A DNA stretch of 64,000 bases, taken from assembly GCA_024742415.1 (NCBI GenBank), contig JANSYN010000004.1, forward strand, positions 248,001 to 312,000. The letters run 5' to 3'. Shown here piece by piece: positions 27,556 through 35,134 of this stretch (position 1 is its first letter; the number at the start of each line of letters is the position of its first letter). This DNA comes from Gammaproteobacteria bacterium. Its GTDB lineage: Bacteria > Pseudomonadota > Gammaproteobacteria > Pseudomonadales > Halieaceae. The position numbers and the translations under genes are program-made. The notes under the pieces were generated by a model. The model was not told the origin of the DNA, ran no database searches, and saw only the letters and a program-made list of their open reading frames with translations.

Positions 27556-28536
27556 TCAGCTCAACAGTGACTTGGTACAGATATACACGGTATAACCAAG
27601 CCAGCGCGGGTTGAAACCGTTGAGCAAAGCCTCGCGTGCATAGTGCGCGGCCCGGGTGTAGTCGCCCCTGGCGGCAAGAATCTGCGTGAGGTGTTTCAGT
27701 TCATAGACTTTACCCTTGCGACAGTGTGCCAGAACCGCCGGCTGGGTCGAGTTTGATATGCCTTTGTCATAAACGCGTATCTGGAACAGTTTTTTGTCCG
27801 TATCGGAGGCGACCGTCGACATGTTTTCCTTCTTGGCGCTGTCCGGAATGTTGTGCCGTGACACATAGTGCGTGCTGAACAATATGGTCCCGGCGCCGTC
27901 GACCGAGCGAATAAACACATCGCGATCGTTCTCGTAGCGAATGCTTTCGTCCATGCCCTGGATGTCGAGGTAAAACTCGCGCCGGAAAATACTGCAGTTC
28001 AGGTGCCCAAAACCACCGCTGCGCATCATGAATTCAGCGTCAACGACGAAGGTGTCGTTTTCATTGGCAGGAAACTCTGCCGTCTGGGGTATGAGGTCTT
28101 CCAGCCATACCAGGTCAGTTTGCGCGGTGCCGTCCGCAAAAAACGCTTTCTGGTTGCTGTAATGCATATCGACAGCCTGCGCACAGGATGTGATGCTGCG
28201 GTGGGCGCGCTCAAGGTAGTGGTTGTCTGTCCATGAGTCGTCATCATCGAGGAAGCACAGGTACTGGCCGCTTGAGGCGCGCACCCCGCAGTTCATCGAG
28301 TAGCTCTGGCCATGGCCGTTGGGTTGGTGAACGAGGTACTGAAAGTTCGATCGCGTGTAGCGAGTTTCCAGTTCATGGTATGCCACCAGATGCTCATCGC
28401 TGGAGCCATCCACGACTACAACCACTTCAATCGCGTCAAAGGATTGATCCAGAACCGAGCGCAGCGCACGTTCAAACAGCATTGGGCGGTTGCGCGTTGA
28501 GATAATCACGGAGAAAAAAGGTGCGGCTGGCGTCAC
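27556..28536 (-). CDS. GT2-family glycosyltransferase
   Basis: 326 residues, GT-A fold. FSVIISTRNRPMLFERAL begins the nucleotide-binding domain; VVVVDGSSD and the metal site in FLDDDDSW are clear, and MNCGVRASSGQYLCFLDD is typical. The C-terminal 60 residues are helical, with an alpha-hairpin repeat (LAHCRKGKVYELKHLTQIL). It likely adds a sugar to the polymer or a decoration. GTG start at 28536 with CAGGG upstream. In an operon with the sulfotransferase, suggesting a sulfated side-branch. Confidence 0.87.
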   Translation of the reverse strand: MTPAAPFFSVIISTRNRPMLFERALRSVLDQSFDAIEVVVVVDGSSDEHLVAYHELETRYTRSNFQYLVHQPNGHGQSYSMNCGVRASSGQYLCFLDDDDSWTDNHYLERAHRSITSCAQAVDMHYSNQKAFFADGTAQTDLVWLEDLIPQTAEFPANENDTFVVDAEFMMRSGGFGHLNCSIFRREFYLDIQGMDESIRYENDRDVFIRSVDGAGTILFSTHYVSRHNIPDSAKKENMSTVASDTDKKLFQIRVYDKGISNSTQPAVLAHCRKGKVYELKHLTQILAARGDYTRAAHYAREALLNGFNPRWLGYTVYICTKSLLS

Positions 28537-28947
28537 TGCAAAAGGCCCTGTAGAACGGTAGGTGTCATACGTCTGCGACCTGCATCAAACCTGTGCCTTA
28601 TTATTGGGCGGGACGCGCATACCGGCTATCTTAGGAACCCGCTGGATGCGGGTCAACTTGCTGCCAAAGATATGTGAACTGGTTTTCCCCAAAGCGGTCA
28701 CAGTTGTCATCAATGGCTTGATCGCGCTCACAAAAATGGCAGAATCTGCGCCATCTTGAGTGCTTCCCAGTCCATATCCACCTAATATGGCTCTGGAATT
28801 CTCCGACCGCGTCCTGGAAATGATCACTACGCCCGTGTTTGACCTTGCTGCTATCGCCTGTGCTGGCGAAAACGTCGAAGCGATGCTGCGCAGTGTGCGG
28901 GCGCCTATGCCCGAGCCGTGCGACGCCACCAGGACCGCCACCGAACA
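28537..28947. other. divergent intergenic region, no supported gene
   Basis: A 411-bp stretch between the minus-strand GT2 gene and the plus-strand ATP-grasp gene. It contains a perfect 6-bp hairpin at 28637-28653 (ACCCGC/GCGGGT, 5-nt loop) with no T-run. A 63-residue ORF at 28760-28951 ends in an ATGA overlap with the next gene but has no ribosome binding site or recognisable features. The divergent promoters must lie here. Confidence 0.45.
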
Positions 28948-30693
28948 ATGACAACGTTAGCGGGACGCAAAGTACTGGTGCTTGATGCAGACATGGTGCC
29001 TGCCCTGACCATTACGCGGTCGTTGGCTGCGCAGTCCTGTGTCGTTGATGTTGCCAGCCATGTTGCTGCCCCTATAGCTGGTCGTTCACGCAGGGCATCT
29101 CGCAAGTTCTGCTATCCAAGCCCCCTGGCTTCACCAGCCAAGTTTGTCGATTGGCTGTGTCACCACCTGGCCGCAGAGCACTATGACCTGGTGATCCCCG
29201 TTACGGAGCGTACCCTGGTGCCTTTATCCAATGCCAGGCAGCGGCTGAGTGCCGCGAAGGTCGCGATGCCAGGGGAGCACAGCCTCACGCTGGTACTGGA
29301 TAAAGCCCAAACTATGACGCTCGCACAGGAACTGGGGGTTGCCATCCCGCGCAGCGTGACCGTAGCTTCGCTGGAGGAGTTGAATGACATCCAGGAGACG
29401 CTGCACTACCCCGTAGTCGTCAAGCCGGCACGCTCCATCGGTTCGAAAGACGGTGGCGCCAGCCACCTGCAGGTCAGTTATGCCTTCGATGCCGTCGGCC
29501 TGGTGGCGCGCTGTAAACATGCTCTGCGCTACGGCGCGGTAGTGCTGCAGGAATATTTTGGCGGTGACGGCGTCGGTGTAGAACTGATCGCTGACCAGGG
29601 TGCGATTCACTATGCATTTCAGCACCGCAGGTTGCATGAGGTACCGTTAACCGGAGGTGGCAGTAGTTTGCGCGTGAGCGAACCCCTGAACCCGCGATTA
29701 CTTGAGGCCTCGGCCGCCTTGATCGGCGCGCTGCAGTGGCACGGGGTTGCCATGGTTGAATTCAAACTGGACACACAAACCGGAGCGTTTTGCCTGATGG
29801 AAATCAACGGTCGCTTCTGGGGTTCCCTGCCTCTGGCGAACGCCGCCGGTGCTGATTTTCCCGCTATGCTGGCGCAGCTTGAGCTCAATGGGCGGATCGG
29901 CAGTTTTCCCGACTATCGCCCCGGCGTGTACTGTCGACTGCTGGCGCGTGACTTGTGGTGGTATGAATCGGTGCTCAGGGGAGAGGGCGACCCGCGCCTG
30001 GTAAAAATCCCGTCGACCGGTGAAGTGATCAGGGAACTGCGCTTGTTTCTTTCACCGCGCCACTATTTCGATGTGCAGAACTTTTCTGATCCGTTACCGG
30101 GTCTGTTTGACCTGATCGGCATTCTCGACAGTTACGCGGCCAGGTTGAAATCGCTGGCCAATGACTGGTTATTCAGGCGGCAGCAGAAGCGTGCCTGGCG
30201 CAATAATGTGGTAATGCGCGAAGTAGAAAGGGCACAGTCGATTCTGTTTTTATGTTACGGCAACATCAATCGCAGTGCCCTGGCCGATGCCATGATCAGG
30301 GCTTACGCCGAGGATTCGGGAGTTGCGATCTACTCGGCCGGTTTTCACGAGGAGTCAGCCAGGCCGGCTGACCCCATGATGGTGGAAATTGCCGCGCACA
30401 ACGGTGTCGATATGACCTGGCTGCGCTCTACGACGGTGACTGATGAGATGCTGCGCAAGAGCGATGTCATTTTCGTGATGGAAAAAGCCCACTATGACAG
30501 ATTGCTGGCCATGCGTCCGGATGTGGAAGGCCGGGTATTCCTACTCGGTGCCTATCCTTCAAGGGCGCCTCGACATGCAGAAATTGGTGATCCGTACGGG
30601 CAATCTCGACAAGCCTATGCACAGTGTTATGCCCGAATTGCCGAGTCTGCCGACCACATCAAGGCCATGTTGGCGATGCGCGTTGAGGGCTAG
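28948..30693 (+). CDS. ATP-grasp enzyme fused to a low-molecular-weight tyrosine phosphatase
   Basis: 581 residues. Residues 1-400 are a carboxylate-amine ligase of the ATP-grasp fold: VLVLDADMVPALTITRSLA at the start, the ATP-lysine in YPVVVKPARSIGSKDGG, and LMEINGRFWGSLPLA carrying metal-binding Glu and Asn. From about residue 430 a complete low-molecular-weight phosphatase follows, with the C-x5-R-S loop CYGNINRS (Cys436) and catalytic Asp in GDPYG near 548. Such phosphatases normally reset BY-kinases in polysaccharide export; the ligase half implies formation of an amide or similar bond. I start at the ATG at 28948; a GTG 30 bp upstream is possible. Confidence 0.88.
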   Translation: MTTLAGRKVLVLDADMVPALTITRSLAAQSCVVDVASHVAAPIAGRSRRASRKFCYPSPLASPAKFVDWLCHHLAAEHYDLVIPVTERTLVPLSNARQRLSAAKVAMPGEHSLTLVLDKAQTMTLAQELGVAIPRSVTVASLEELNDIQETLHYPVVVKPARSIGSKDGGASHLQVSYAFDAVGLVARCKHALRYGAVVLQEYFGGDGVGVELIADQGAIHYAFQHRRLHEVPLTGGGSSLRVSEPLNPRLLEASAALIGALQWHGVAMVEFKLDTQTGAFCLMEINGRFWGSLPLANAAGADFPAMLAQLELNGRIGSFPDYRPGVYCRLLARDLWWYESVLRGEGDPRLVKIPSTGEVIRELRLFLSPRHYFDVQNFSDPLPGLFDLIGILDSYAARLKSLANDWLFRRQQKRAWRNNVVMREVERAQSILFLCYGNINRSALADAMIRAYAEDSGVAIYSAGFHEESARPADPMMVEIAAHNGVDMTWLRSTTVTDEMLRKSDVIFVMEKAHYDRLLAMRPDVEGRVFLLGAYPSRAPRHAEIGDPYGQSRQAYAQCYARIAESADHIKAMLAMRVEG

Positions 30694-30696
30694 CCT

Positions 30697-31014
30697 GTGA
30701 TTTTCTGGCTGGCGTCATTGGCTGCTGGGTCTTTGCAGTACTCTGTACAGGCAGCAACGCCGGCAACCTTATGGGCAACGGTACAGGCAACAATACAGGC
30801 AACAACACAGGCAACAATACAGGCAACAACACAGGCAACAACACAGGCAACAACACAGGTAACGACGCAGGCAACAGTACAGGAAACTGAACGGGTGAAA
30901 GTACAGGTCGTAACGACACGACGCAGCAACAGCGGGGCACACCGGCCGGCAGTTGGCAGCGCTTGCGCAGGGCTCTGCCGGGCACCCATCGAGGCACACC
31001 ACAATGAGCAGTGA
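30697..31014 (+). CDS. candidate small secreted Thr/Gln-rich repeat protein
   Basis: 105 residues, uncertain. GTG start with GAGGG 7 nt upstream and only 3 bp after the previous stop. The N-terminus (MIFWLASLAAGSLQYSVQA) reads like a signal peptide. A run of Gln-Ala-Thr-Thr/Ile tetrapeptides encoded by the 12-bp tandem array follows, then a basic tail with two cysteines. It overlaps the sulfotransferase gene by 11 bp, which is compatible with coupling. Against it, the repeat DNA is open in several frames and could simply be a spacer. No homologue is known to me. Confidence 0.35.
   Translation: MIFWLASLAAGSLQYSVQAATPATLWATVQATIQATTQATIQATTQATTQATTQVTTQATVQETERVKVQVVTTRRSNSGAHRPAVGSACAGLCRAPIEAHHNEQ
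30771..30887 (+). repeat. 12-bp tandem repeat array (minisatellite)
   Basis: About ten 12-bp units with consensus ACAGGCAACAAC. Six adjacent units (30783-30854) differ only at the last base (T or C); one divergent unit precedes them and three more degenerate ones follow. The unit length keeps every reading frame open: Gln-Ala-Thr-Thr in the 30697 frame, Thr-Gly-Asn-Asn in another, and Pro-Val-Leu-Leu on the minus strand. Copy number is probably variable between strains. Confidence 0.93.
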
Positions 31015-31789
31015 GCGCGCCCGTGGCCGACTTGTGATCGGCCTTGGTTCAGGTCGATCGGGTACGGCCTCACTGACAAGTTTGCTCAATCGCCAGCCTG
31101 GTGGGCTTTGTTTTCATGAACTCAACCCGGCCTGCGCGGTTTTTCAAGGTAATGCGCAAGCGCCGCTGAATACCGTGCGGGAATTTCGGCAAATTTTGCA
31201 AGGCGGTGACAAGTCCAGGCTGACTGTCGATTACTCGCGACCCGCGTCTGTGGAAACCTACCGCCAGCTGCAGTCGATGAGCGCGGTCAATCTCATCGGT
31301 GATATTGCATTTTACTACCTGAAATACGTGGATGACTTGCTGCTGGCCGACCCTGATTGTGTTTTTGTGTGTATCCGTCGTGAACGAGAGGAAACCGTAC
31401 AGAGCTGGCTGCAGAAGTCGTCTATCAAACGGTGGCCTTCTCTATGGTGGGGTGACCGCATACGCGCCTGGCTGACCAGAACACCTTTTTACACGGCGTA
31501 TAACTACTGGCAAGAGCACGATGGCTCGTACTGGAAAAAGGATCCGGTATGGGACAGCGCTTTTCCCAAGTTTCAGGCTGCGTCCAGGGAGCAGGCTATC
31601 GGAATGTACTGGGACACCTACTACGCCCAGGCCGAAACACTGCAGCAGCGCCACCCGCAGCACTTCCGCATCTTTGATATCTCAGCACTGAGTCATCCCC
31701 AGGGCCAGCGGGAGATCCTGGCGTTTATCGGGCTGGATGACAGCGCCATGGTTGTTGGGCAGGAAGCGCATCTGCACAAGTCTGCCTGA
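31004..31789 (+). CDS. sulfotransferase-like protein
   Basis: 261 residues. The start of the mature fold is VIGLGSGRSGTASLTSLL, a good PAPS 5'-phosphosulfate loop; VFVCIRREREETVQSWL resembles the 3'-phosphate-binding strand and helix. The middle is rich in Trp and Tyr. I choose the ATG at 31004 (GAGG 10 nt upstream) because earlier in-frame codons lack a ribosome binding site. Second sulfotransferase of the block. Its position after the ATP-grasp/phosphatase fusion suggests modification of the same polymer. Confidence 0.75.
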   Translation: MSSERARGRLVIGLGSGRSGTASLTSLLNRQPGGLCFHELNPACAVFQGNAQAPLNTVREFRQILQGGDKSRLTVDYSRPASVETYRQLQSMSAVNLIGDIAFYYLKYVDDLLLADPDCVFVCIRREREETVQSWLQKSSIKRWPSLWWGDRIRAWLTRTPFYTAYNYWQEHDGSYWKKDPVWDSAFPKFQAASREQAIGMYWDTYYAQAETLQQRHPQHFRIFDISALSHPQGQREILAFIGLDDSAMVVGQEAHLHKSA

Positions 31790-31892
31790 GGCGGTTAAAA
31801 TACGTTGCTTACCTGCCCGATTGCGGGTTGCGGTGTGAGGGCGTTGCAGTGCAAGCTCGAGTGGGGCATGGCAAGAGCATGAGGGCACAGAA

Positions 31893-32765
31893 TTGAAAGC
31901 AGTCGAAGTTCCACTGGTGTTTACCTGTGAGTCACAGTCACTTGTGGGTATCCTGCATCGCCCGGAGCAGCCGATCGATACCGCCATCGTGTGCGTGATA
32001 GCCGGTGGGCCTCAGTATCGTGCGGGCGTTGGCCGCAACATGGTGTCGATGGCGCGCGCGCTATCATCCAGAGGTGTCGCGGTTCTGCGCTTTGATCACC
32101 GCGGACTGGGCGATAGCGCCGGCGAATTTGCCGGCTTTGAGCACACGCGCGCCGATATCCAGGCCGCCGTCGACTGTCTGCGTGAGGCGCTTCCCGAGCT
32201 GAAAAATATTGTACTTTGGGGCGGGTGCGATGCTGCCTCAGGTTGCATGATGCATGGGCTGCACATCAATGGTGTTACCAGTATGGTTCTGGGTAACCCG
32301 TGGATCAGCACGCAGCAAACGCAGGCCGTGGTGCGTAAGCAGCACTACCTGGCACGACTGCGGCAAGCGTCTTTCTGGCGGAAGGTTGTCCGGTTTGAAT
32401 ATGACCTTGTGGCCTACCTGCACTCGGCGGTACGCAGCCTGGCAACGCGCCTGAAGCGCGTGGCGCAGCGGCCTGCGCCCGGCGCAGAAGCCGGTGGCGG
32501 CGCCGATCACTGGATGGCGCGTATGCAGGGCGGTTTGCGGGATTTTCCGGGCCCGGTGTTGTTTCTTATCAGCGGGCAAAGTGTGGTGAGCAAGGAGTTC
32601 GATGCGCTGCTGGCCCGTGATCGGGCCTGGTTTGATGCGTGCAACAAGCCGTTGAATCGCCGCATTGACTTGCCGCAGGCGGACCAAACCTTCTCCTCAG
32701 TCGATGCCAGACAACGGGTCAACGAGGCGCTGCTGGATTGGGCGACGCAGCTAAGTGCGGCGTGA
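31893..32765 (+). CDS. exosortase A system-associated hydrolase 1 (copy 1)
   Basis: 290 residues, alpha/beta-hydrolase fold. IAGGPQYRAG (36-45), FDHRGLGDSAGEF and LWGGCDAASG match the family; the nucleophile elbow has Cys112 in place of Ser. TTG start at 31893 is chosen because GAGGG lies 7 nt upstream and no ATG is nearby. Usually found with hydrolase 2; here its partner of the same module is about 5 kb away, separated by sulfotransferase and glycosyltransferase genes. Convergent with the GNAT gene, 7 bp apart. Confidence 0.88.
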   Translation: MKAVEVPLVFTCESQSLVGILHRPEQPIDTAIVCVIAGGPQYRAGVGRNMVSMARALSSRGVAVLRFDHRGLGDSAGEFAGFEHTRADIQAAVDCLREALPELKNIVLWGGCDAASGCMMHGLHINGVTSMVLGNPWISTQQTQAVVRKQHYLARLRQASFWRKVVRFEYDLVAYLHSAVRSLATRLKRVAQRPAPGAEAGGGADHWMARMQGGLRDFPGPVLFLISGQSVVSKEFDALLARDRAWFDACNKPLNRRIDLPQADQTFSSVDARQRVNEALLDWATQLSAA

Positions 32766-32772
32766 GGCGGGT

Positions 32773-33861
32773 TCATTCGCGTGTGCTGGACGTCGCTGGG
32801 CGATGTAAATACTTCAGCCCGCGTTTCACAGTATAAGCCAGCAGTGCGCCGACGCCGCGCGCGCTGGCCGGGTTGTACGCGGCGACGCCGCGCATTTCGC
32901 GTCTTTGCGACATCCAGTCTCGCTTGTACGTGTCATCACCTGACAGGTAATCAATGTTGCGGATCGCATCTTGGCTGATTACCTGCTGCATCATGTAGGC
33001 GGTGAGTACGGTCCCTGGAGACTGCTGTGCATAGTCTTCGTCATAGGCCAGCTTGTAGATATACGCCGTTGCGCCACTGACCAGCCATATCTGGCTGGCA
33101 ATGGGCAGGCCATCGTAGTGGGCAAGGCCCAGCCTCAGCCAGCCTTTTTCGGCGGCCAGGCGCACCAGGTTGGGAATGAAATCGGTAAAGGGTTCGTTGC
33201 GCTTCCAGCTCTTTGCGTAAATCTGCGTGTAGCTTTCGATGGCCTCATCCAGTGCATCCGTCGGCCTTATCAGCGCCAGGCTGCCCCTGCCGTCGCGCAG
33301 AAAGGCGCGCGTTTTGCGCGACACCGTATTCCTGACGCGAGAAGAGCGGGACGCGAGGTATCCGTCCCAATCGCCTTGCCTGAGCGAGTGCCGCCAGTTG
33401 CCAAAGCAGAAGTAGTGGTGGCAGCCGCGCCAGCCAGTGTCGGTCAGTGCGGCCTGCAACTCACCAAACAGGGCATTGGCGGGATCCATTGGCGCCAGCG
33501 TCAGGCGCGTGATGCCCGGCGTTTTGCGCAGGTGGCGCAGCAGTGCGCGCAACAGCAGCGCGCGGTCGGGTGTTGGGCCAACCGGTTGATAGAGCGAGGT
33601 GTAAAAGTTGGCCAGGGCACTGACGGCGCCGTCTTCTTCGTATAACAGCGGAAGAATGCACGGTCGGTGTGCCATGTCCCAGGCGACCAGCAAAACGGGC
33701 CTGGCGCCGGCCTGCGTGGCATGCTGAACAAGGTTTAACAGCCAGTCGAGACCGAGTTGCGGGTGTTCGGATTCCGCCTCAGCCAAACACTGCTGTACCT
33801 GCGCAGGTACGCTGTGCTGGTGTAAATCGATTGTTTCGACGCGAAAAGCGTGGTTGTCCAA
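32773..33861 (-). CDS. GNAT/FemAB-like acyltransferase
   Basis: 362 residues, double-GNAT architecture as in BioF2/CelD-type proteins. Visible stretches are SSRVRNTVSRKTRAFLRD, an internal GLAHYDGLPIASQIWLVSG strand pair, and IDYLSGDDTYKRDWMSQRRE near the end. Likely moves an acyl or aminoacyl group onto a sugar amine or hydroxyl. It differs from the exosortase-linked FemAB at 10396. Single gene facing away from the ACP2 module, so the 33862-34057 gap holds divergent promoters. Confidence 0.8.
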   Translation of the reverse strand: MDNHAFRVETIDLHQHSVPAQVQQCLAEAESEHPQLGLDWLLNLVQHATQAGARPVLLVAWDMAHRPCILPLLYEEDGAVSALANFYTSLYQPVGPTPDRALLLRALLRHLRKTPGITRLTLAPMDPANALFGELQAALTDTGWRGCHHYFCFGNWRHSLRQGDWDGYLASRSSRVRNTVSRKTRAFLRDGRGSLALIRPTDALDEAIESYTQIYAKSWKRNEPFTDFIPNLVRLAAEKGWLRLGLAHYDGLPIASQIWLVSGATAYIYKLAYDEDYAQQSPGTVLTAYMMQQVISQDAIRNIDYLSGDDTYKRDWMSQRREMRGVAAYNPASARGVGALLAYTVKRGLKYLHRPATSSTRE

Positions 33862-33960
33862 GGGAGTTACGCCCGCTGCTGGGTCTGCAAAACACTATCG
33901 GGGAATCACTGGTTATTGGCAATACCTTTCACAGACTGCTACGACAGTCACAAAACAATC

Positions 33961-33989
33961 TTGAGTGCTGGCATTGGCAGGGTTAGCAT
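33961..33989 (+). promoter_or_regulatory. candidate sigma70 promoter of the ACP2-hydrolase module
   Basis: -35 TTGAGT (33961-33966), 17-bp spacer, -10 TAGCAT (33984-33989). Each box matches 4 of 6 consensus positions. It lies about 70 bp before the ACP2 start, in the gap between divergent genes. Confidence 0.45.
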
Positions 33990-34057
33990 TGGGGATGGTA
34001 TTCCACACATGTGGTGCTGTCCGGCACTCTATCCACTGCAATCAGGGCGTAAAATCA

Positions 34058-34312
34058 TTGGAAACAGGTATTCAATCCGAAGTTGTTGAGATACTGCATT
34101 CCACTTTGGGCTTGCCGCCGGGTTCTATCAACCCGCACGCAGACACTCGCGTTCTGGGGGTGATTCCCGAAATGGATTCGATGTCCGTTGTGGGCATTCT
34201 AACGACGCTTGAGGAGCAATACGGTATCCGTGTCGATGATGACGAGGTCGACGCTGACGTTTTTGCCACCGTGGGCAGCCTGACCCGGTTCGTCGAGTCC
34301 AAGCTTGGCTAG
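34058..34312 (+). CDS. acyl carrier protein, exosortase-associated (copy 2)
   Basis: 84 residues, acidic C-terminal half. The phosphopantetheine site is Ser41 in MDSMSVVG. I start at the TTG at 34058 with AGGG 10 nt upstream, giving an N-terminus that lines up with ACP copy 1; the next ATG upstream (33995) would add unrelated sequence. It is followed after 3 bp by hydrolase 2 and then hydrolase 1, a compact three-gene module. No second ligase accompanies it, so the ligase at 24199 may load both carriers. Confidence 0.86.
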   Translation: METGIQSEVVEILHSTLGLPPGSINPHADTRVLGVIPEMDSMSVVGILTTLEEQYGIRVDDDEVDADVFATVGSLTRFVESKLG

Positions 34313-34315
34313 ATC

Positions 34316-35134
34316 ATGACGCCGCCTGCCCATCGCCTGTCTGCTGACTTCCTGCAGCACTCAGAGCGACAGATCTTTCATATCCTGTTGCAGCCAGAGC
34401 GCGGTGAGGCGCAGGGCGCCGTGCTGTTTCTGCACCCATTTGCTGAGGAAATGCACAAGGCGCGACGCACCGTTGCGGCCCAGGCGCGCCTGCTTGCCGC
34501 CCAGGGCTACTTGGTCATGCAAATAGATCTCAATGGCTGTGGTGACAGCGATGGCGAGTTTGTCGATGCACGTTGGGAAACCTGGCTGGAAGACGCGAAC
34601 GCTGCCCTGGACTACCTGCGCCAACACTGTGCAGGCCCGATCACGCTGTGGGGCCTTCGGCTGGGGGCCTTGCTGGCTTGCGAGCTGGAGCGCACACACA
34701 CTGACATTCAACGGCTTGTGCTCTGGCAGCCGGTACTCAATGGTGAGCAGCAGGTCGATCAGTTCCTGCGCCTGCGCGTGGCGGCGGCTGCAGTGGGCGA
34801 ACGCCCCAGCTTTGATCGCAAAACGCTGTGGAGTGAACTGCGTGAAGGCAAGACGCTTGAGGTAGCCGGCTATGAGCTGTCGGCTGAGTTGGCCATGGCC
34901 ATCTCGAAAAGCCGGCTACACGACCTGATACCGTCCTGTGAGGTATTGTGGATGGAAGTGACACCGGGCACTGGCCGTGAACTGGCTCTACCCTCGCGCA
35001 ATGTCACTGCCTATTGGGAGGATCACGGCGTACAGGTGCAGGCGTATGCGTTACCCGGTGAGGCGTTCTGGCGCAATCACGATGCCGCCATCAATCCCGA
35101 CTTGCTGCGCCTGACCCTGGATGGTCTGCGATGA
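34316..35134 (+). CDS. exosortase A system-associated hydrolase 2 (copy 2)
   Basis: 272 residues, paralogue of the protein at 25883. Shared signatures are FLHPFAEEMHKARR (38-51), GCGDSDGE and the elbow WGLRLGA, again with Arg115 at the nucleophile position. The same substitution in both copies means it is a family trait and not a chance mutation. Starts 3 bp after ACP2 and overlaps hydrolase 1 by 4 bp. The role in acyl transfer is unproven. Confidence 0.88.
   Translation: MTPPAHRLSADFLQHSERQIFHILLQPERGEAQGAVLFLHPFAEEMHKARRTVAAQARLLAAQGYLVMQIDLNGCGDSDGEFVDARWETWLEDANAALDYLRQHCAGPITLWGLRLGALLACELERTHTDIQRLVLWQPVLNGEQQVDQFLRLRVAAAAVGERPSFDRKTLWSELREGKTLEVAGYELSAELAMAISKSRLHDLIPSCEVLWMEVTPGTGRELALPSRNVTAYWEDHGVQVQAYALPGEAFWRNHDAAINPDLLRLTLDGLR

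Noticed and set aside
28760-28951. 63-residue plus-strand ORF ending in an ATGA overlap with the ATP-grasp gene
   Set aside because: No ribosome binding site, TTG start and no recognisable features; the overlap alone is not enough.
30659-30997. 112-residue minus-strand ORF with Pro-Val-Leu-Leu repeats
   Set aside because: The repeats are only the reverse reading of the 12-bp array; no upstream signal and it opposes the operon.
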